Notes under the pieces: model-generated
The model's input: the letters and a program-made list of their open reading frames with translations, nothing else
The model's database searches: none
What the model was told of the DNA's origin: nothing
Assembly: GCF_021530565.1 (NCBI RefSeq)
Contig: NZ_JAKGBI010000004.1
Span: forward strand, 310,001 to 374,000
Source of the DNA: Pseudoalteromonas sp. SMS1
GTDB taxonomy: Bacteria > Pseudomonadota > Gammaproteobacteria > Enterobacterales > Alteromonadaceae
Direction: 5' to 3'
Length of the DNA: 64,000 bases
Shown: piece after piece, positions 61,101-64,000 of the stretch
Layout: each line of letters begins with the position of its first letter
Position numbering within the stretch: position 1 is the first letter of the stretch
Made by a program: the position numbers and the translations under genes

Positions 61101-63264
61101 TTATTGTATTCGACCACGAATAGGGGTTTTTGGGATCGGTAAATAACGTATTTATTTCGATCTCATTTTCTACCCCATCGCCATCTATATCATGATCACA
61201 TGCATCGCCAAACGCATCGCCATCGATATTATGTTGGTCTTCATTGTGCACTTCTGGACAGTTATCACTGACGTTTAAAATGCCATCGCCGTCTAAGTCT
61301 TGGGGCGTTATATCACACGCGTCACCTTTACCGTCTGAGTCACTGTCAAGTTGATCACGATTGGGCGTAAACTGACAGTTGTCATCGGCCACAAAAGCAC
61401 TACCCGCGAGTAACAGATTAAGCAGCTTAGTATGATCCGTTGAACTGTAAGCTGAATATGCAGATCCATCCGACGCAGTCATAAACAAAACTTTGCCCTG
61501 AGTCGGTATATGGCTCGGCAATCGGATCGCTAACGTCTGCTCTGTTGTCTCTATGGTCAACTGACTATGGGGCTGATTCACAATCACACATTCGCAATTA
61601 TCAGCATCCAACACGACCAATAACTGACCTTGCACCGCTTTTTGCTCCGGCGTGAGTGGAAATGCTTTGTATTGATGGAGACTTAAATCAAACTCGCCAA
61701 GTAGAAACTGCTGGTTATCGCTTAGCGCTTGTTTTACAAAGTGCAACTTAGCCTTCGCATTTTTGGCAAAACGCAGATTGGCACTTTTCACGCTACGTAA
61801 ATCATACAAGCGTAACGCTCTATCAGATGGCTCACCTAACTGTTTGTAATCTAAGACCGTATCATTGTCATCGTCCGTGTCACATTTATCGCCCAAACCG
61901 TCCAAATCGTTGTCATTTTGATGCGGATTGGCATGCAGCGGACAATTGTCAACGATGTCCCCCACCAAGTCTGCGTCACTGTCCGTTTGCTCAGGGTTGG
62001 CAATGAAAGGTGCATTGTCTTTATAATCTTTTATGCCATCATTGTCGTCATCGTCGTCACATGCATCACCCAATGCATCATCATCAGAATTTCGCTGGTC
62101 TGGGTTAGCCAATGCGGGGCAATTGTCTACACGGTCAGCAACCCCATCATTGTCAGCATCCGAATAAGGTGGGTGCGCTTGGGCATCTTTTGGATCAAAG
62201 CCTTGTTTAATTTCTTCCGAATCAGAGAAACCATCTCCATCAGTATCTGCCGATAATGCATCCGTTTTATACACAGACAGCTCTTCATAATCAGATAAGC
62301 CGTCATTATCTGAATCTGCACTTGTTGCAGACACGCCAGCAACTTTTACCTCTTGATAGTCGCTCAGCCCATCACCATCTGTGTCTGTCGAGTTCGAGTT
62401 TGTGCCCAACGTATACTCTTCGAAGTTGGACAGGCCATCCTTGTCCAAATCTAATGCAGCGTCATTGACGTGGATATTCAAACCATTTTCCAGTTCATAC
62501 CAATCTGGTATGCCATCTGAGTCGGTGTCTTTAACTTCATCAATATACAACGGGTAAGGAATGACCTGTAATCGCCCCACTTTTGAATTTTCAGCTAATG
62601 TATAAGATTCGTTAGACAAACCACTGGCTGTATGTCCCTTGATCTTTACATTGCTTTGAAGCAACTGAATGTGCTGTTCGTTATTGGCGACATTTGACAA
62701 GCTTACCGCTGCCATATTTTCTGGTAATGAGTCACCCACAATATGGGATAAAGGGTAGGCTCCGTCCGGAAAATGAAAATACACTAAGCTGCCTTGCGAG
62801 CTTTGTTCACTTTTTCTTTCTATATATGCCGCTAACGTATCATTTAATACGACGTTTTCTCGTGCCATTGTTTTTACATGAAAAAGAGGCCCACTTTGAG
62901 GCAAACTCTGGCTCGTCCCATCCGTATTTTCTTGTTGAATACGAAAATAATAGTGTGTATCTGGCGCTAAACCATGAACTCGAGTTCTAAATAGTCCCTG
63001 CGCGTGCATAACTTGTTTGATGTGTTCATTGTCAGCATAGATGAATTGACGAACGTTATGCGCGTGGTCAAAAGGCACTTCGCCTTTTGGGTCCAAATAC
63101 ACGTGCACTGTACCCTGCGTATCATTCGGCGCAGACCAAGCAACAATAAAAGATCGCGTGCTGACATCAGATGTTTTAACACTCGAATGAATTAACTCAG
63201 CCGCGGATACAACTGAAAACAGCAACCAATATAAAACTATCGCAGCTAATAACTTGAATCTCAT
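55105..63264 (-). CDS. Giant secreted protein with TSP3 calcium repeats and many Ig-like domains
   Basis: A 2719-residue exported protein. The signal peptide ends near SVVSAAE. An Fn3-like domain (about residues 25-135) is followed by thrombospondin type 3 repeats (about 245-480 and again 630-720), with many DxDxDG calcium loops such as DTDSDGIPDW, DLDKDGLSN and DTDGDGLSDY. The rest, to the C-terminus, is a series of about ten degenerate Ig-like modules sharing the form VNGxxVxVxxxGxFxxxxxLxxGxNxxxV (for example near residue 1010 and repeatedly after 2000). No LPXTG, autotransporter or RTX motif is seen at the end (HPVTLRINP). GGAG precedes the ATG. It looks like an adhesin or matrix protein; the secretion route is unclear. 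Confidence 0.75.
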   Translation of the reverse strand: MRFKLLAAIVLYWLLFSVVSAAELIHSSVKTSDVSTRSFIVAWSAPNDTQGTVHVYLDPKGEVPFDHAHNVRQFIYADNEHIKQVMHAQGLFRTRVHGLAPDTHYYFRIQQENTDGTSQSLPQSGPLFHVKTMARENVVLNDTLAAYIERKSEQSSQGSLVYFHFPDGAYPLSHIVGDSLPENMAAVSLSNVANNEQHIQLLQSNVKIKGHTASGLSNESYTLAENSKVGRLQVIPYPLYIDEVKDTDSDGIPDWYELENGLNIHVNDAALDLDKDGLSNFEEYTLGTNSNSTDTDGDGLSDYQEVKVAGVSATSADSDNDGLSDYEELSVYKTDALSADTDGDGFSDSEEIKQGFDPKDAQAHPPYSDADNDGVADRVDNCPALANPDQRNSDDDALGDACDDDDDNDGIKDYKDNAPFIANPEQTDSDADLVGDIVDNCPLHANPHQNDNDLDGLGDKCDTDDDNDTVLDYKQLGEPSDRALRLYDLRSVKSANLRFAKNAKAKLHFVKQALSDNQQFLLGEFDLSLHQYKAFPLTPEQKAVQGQLLVVLDADNCECVIVNQPHSQLTIETTEQTLAIRLPSHIPTQGKVLFMTASDGSAYSAYSSTDHTKLLNLLLAGSAFVADDNCQFTPNRDQLDSDSDGKGDACDITPQDLDGDGILNVSDNCPEVHNEDQHNIDGDAFGDACDHDIDGDGVENEIEINTLFTDPKNPYSWSNTITDGEADFDNDGVSNAQELAQGSNALIPNIRLIRGNNYVYFPVELLQQAKVSGLSHVLREHGDVSRIATIDISGNIEKEYSFDGEKWAGEDFNLTMHQALVVQSANQALIETTKDNICRPVDLKAGVNFTALPCSTATATAFEFLTEYGPDKVKSITAINTETGLHQTALFVDDEPAGEDFFLAVTEGYQVEVISPFTTKSHQVSKHGVSINNLEQLQVVSTSSVEVSGYIDTLSGLVMINGEAVEVVNGRFSLQDFTLQEGENRVVISGRDQNGSPIFYEFTIKYAEPPRISLVSHQQDQLVFAKAVTIAGRYDNATSITVNEVPANLQGEYFAAYPIELKAGDNTIKIVATGKYGVRSEEVISLRSQPRSVTLPAATNVDLDLLQSVMFDRVKEVKIPSHVTYYGKGQTLKAEYSAWNSIYPEMQQVGYLVSFRNVISEHVPGVRISFNTTSIDPKYGSEQFGVPIEVNNAFGTLKYSEEAWLNLTTIKEGGGAVMVVTSHQDGDEVSSSNTRFQGYVIEADALIYQGVSVPLDDGYFDMPITLEAGRNYLEFELIRQGNRSKETYRLDYYPQDSVDIKVTSHGHNQHVSGDEILLQGRVSEEGAVVKVNGQQAIMDGKLFSITLPITAGENWLTVMAQYQGSSTQYKLKVHQNHIRARYTNVVDRARLFTNWPTINIATNGELKRARINNGRWINAYGESDVSIAVEFYSEIKEGRNVLTTELEFTDGRIQKLQGIVHYDKRTLKLKVLQPDTVRASFTMDNALFSKAKTFRFDLGWVRSKRRGLFQAPVPDGASSRYGAYGHISNGKIVEDLGVDELNRRTVILEFEYEIFQRLVDVGDISDIANPISAFDEQDKVLHYQKFNYFAQYVDISEQPKVYIWNHAEQGKVYSTSTSVVASVANFIPSSAKLNGRGIRVQRSTLNNGFNEYLLLSGRVDASEKQYKLEVFNANGESISKEFRLEYTPFVYTLASGEVFNNNYLDEIITYYDPGNVWSQARINKNNDTVNMSSFIQTMSGQVNNDGIFIGDVRYGVETNAGGATVGAQRIHHYLNVPDNQSVIQHDRRYISFVDVLANTQVAPQIEVVSPQPNSETYFPVVDVQVKTPNDHFAKVYINGQLAEQSYSALAVSYDVETYQYVKMPIQIGENQVSIKAHSTLNDQVSERTYHFTRKEMPLPVFTVTSPRQSEVFKIYRAGDKNIVIEGTIDQSIPVNELTIDGKPVSQMSSGQFFHHADYSQGEHQIVISARNDAGKTEKVVRFSIEYGSPNLTIELPESLNQTTTNEYVFIMGSVEDYTASVTINGSAVQVDPEYGNFRLEYALNEGMNVIEIVAENDFGESQKTLNVNRVVATQSHISVARDASVDSEFDLVATVEAIAQTSRFRFREAQEAPWGVEVDFRYKTMKGTPRDTIVFMYNVWVRDSVQPGVYTVPMIVELLNSRGEVIYTGRVDIVVYVEVPRLILELDNLAQNQQIPTVRYTVTGSVSDSGATLLFDGIAVALDSQGRFAHELQLNEGYNQIEVTAATQHQEISQKYRVNVLVSELRLSVSSPEQGEALSSNTVTFSGTVNDPLANVTINGVAAQVSAQGQFSKQLNFFEGQHQATVRADNGYQVRSQLINFEVLPQPLTLTVSSPQDGSPNEDGRVVVTGHISHPTAKVKVNGVAVDVDDAGHFSKVINLFAGAHSVRISATYGGQSVKETRLIQVNSATPGNVIEVLKGSESSVRSLHIDMSDVQMSALKSYTYELSNMYTGIDFKMVNVYCSGNGGGFDFKFVVGETVTADSYATDLSIVMKDKANQVISTLVTPLMIKVVEAPIGLVVSTPKPNDVFNAERIIITGQVDEPLASVMVNGNAVSVRADGSFMTELTLADGVHTVTVEATNGTQREVVEVPVEIASNSSIEVVTLIEGQSKTIAIDVSADSQVMSQVRNLSSQFSEMPAGLSVQTSNASFVDQHTLRVNYELSASQVISAADVQFNIILRDAAQKEVFVHPVTLRINP

Positions 63265-63271
63265 CGTATCC

Positions 63272-64000
63272 CTACTCCTGACATTGAATCGATGTGGGGT
63301 AAATAAACGAACAGCTTACTTCTTGCGTTGCATTACCAGCTGAATCAGAAATGCTTAGCGTAAAGGTATTACTACCCGGTTGAAGTTCGGACGCTTTTGG
63401 CTCGTAAATTAATTGGAAATGCTGAGGACTCGTTTCGAGTACTGCATCATTTACCTCTGCTATTTTGTGATGCTCTAGCCAGATTTGTGCAAAATTAGGC
63501 GCTTGTGCCAGCTTGATGGTGTCTTTTAAATTAGTACCGTTTACAACATCCCCATTTGGCATCGTAATTTCTAACTTGGACAAGTCGATACCACTCATTT
63601 TTTTTATCCCCGGATAAATGCTTGTATCTTGGTTAGCTCCAGAGAAAACATCTTCCGCCACAAAGGATAAACTCACAGCTTCTGGATAAAGATACACATA
63701 ACCAGTTAGGTCTTTGACAGTGCGCTCATAGACCACATCTATCCAGGTACCAATGCCAGGCCTTTCCTGAGATGCACCAACCGCTACACCATGCGTGTAA
63801 CTTGGCACCAAAGCCTTGACAATAATCGGTTTTCTAGGATTGTAATCACCCACACTGGTGACTTTCACGGCACCCGCTCTGTGCATGTATGAACGCGTGT
63901 ATAGCGGTGCTCGGCATCTCAAGTTACTGGTATTCTCCGTACACACTAATCGACTATCAACCGCCTCGATTTCAGTGCCAATTTCTTCTTGATTTAAAAC
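63272..64000 (-). CDS. C-terminal part of a large secreted protein (gene starts beyond the window)
   Basis: The frame is open from base 64000 to the stop at 63272, giving 242 residues of a protein whose start is outside the window; a GTG at 63946 is internal, not a start. It is beta-rich, has Cys residues (LVCTENTSNLRCR, EVSCSFIYP, IQCQE), and its end (SNTFTLSISDSAGNATQEVSC) is typical of an Ig-like domain. It ends 7 bases before the ATG of the giant protein, so the two are an operon. No function assigned. Confidence 0.7.
   Translation of the reverse strand, partial: VLNQEEIGTEIEAVDSRLVCTENTSNLRCRAPLYTRSYMHRAGAVKVTSVGDYNPRKPIIVKALVPSYTHGVAVGASQERPGIGTWIDVVYERTVKDLTGYVYLYPEAVSLSFVAEDVFSGANQDTSIYPGIKKMSGIDLSKLEITMPNGDVVNGTNLKDTIKLAQAPNFAQIWLEHHKIAEVNDAVLETSPQHFQLIYEPKASELQPGSNTFTLSISDSAGNATQEVSCSFIYPTSIQCQE

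Noticed and set aside
61918-62256. A 112-codon plus-strand frame rich in Ile/Val opposite the giant gene
   Set aside because: It arises from the repeated GAT/GAC-rich calcium-loop codons read on the other strand and has no independent support.
1-64000. Search by eye for CRISPR arrays, insertion sequences, tRNA genes and integrases
   Set aside because: No regularly spaced direct repeats, transposase or integrase motifs or cloverleaf sequences were recognised; faint ones could be missed without a scan.

Overview
The window reads as a chromosomal segment of a marine gammaproteobacterium of the Alteromonadales, most likely Pseudoalteromonas. The main reason is gene order: yciK-rluB-scpB-scpA-yciO-trpH facing a trpEGD(CF)BA operon, followed by hup, yciB and yciI, plus a long-form acnB and a Pla-1/VolA-type lipase. 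The sequence is moderately AT-rich. No tRNA, rRNA, insertion sequence, phage or CRISPR array was seen.

Layout. 1-4.3 kb: end of a cytosine permease gene, a TonB-dependent receptor broken by one frameshift, and a BASS-family transporter. 4.6-8.1 kb: a likely zinc-economy locus. A zur-like regulator and a dihydroorotase lacking one metal-ligand His sit behind a near-perfect Zur box, and a Tat-exported PhoX-type phosphatase is divergent. 8.1-11.0 kb: a four-gene minus-strand operon made of a metal-binding-like protein, a 42-residue Cys-rich peptide, a methyltransferase and an unusual P450. It looks like an undescribed peptide-modification (RiPP-like) cluster. 11.1-14.7 kb: sohB and a surface lipase lipoprotein. 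14.9-19.5 kb: yciK, rluB, scpB, scpA, yciO-type and trpH. 19.7-26.6 kb: the trp operon, preceded by two complete attenuators in tandem, each with its own three-Trp leader peptide, antiterminator pairing and terminator.

26.6-36.5 kb holds ordinary cell-envelope and regulatory genes: HU, YciB, a CPBP protease, an NSS transporter, YciI, a PepSY/two-component operon, an AI-2E-family permease, a YfcH-like epimerase and a phosphatidylserine-decarboxylase-like enzyme. 36.5-51.3 kb is more accessory. It contains a secreted fibrinogen-like protein, a TetR gene with duplicated operators, a sterol desaturase-type hydroxylase, an N-acyl amino acid synthase-like acyltransferase paired with a ThiF-nitroreductase fusion, a PTS EIIC-EAL fusion, a membrane AraC regulator, a lipoprotein hydrolase and several secreted proteins including a lectin-like one. 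51.4-54.2 kb is acnB. 54.5-64 kb is a minus-strand operon for very large secreted Ig-like/thrombospondin-3-repeat proteins; its first visible gene runs off the window.

The strongest candidates for something undescribed are the tandem trp attenuators, the P450/methyltransferase/Cys-peptide cluster, the Zur-linked zinc-sparing locus and the acyltransferase/ThiF-nitroreductase pair. All functional statements are read from sequence and remembered family features; no database search was run.
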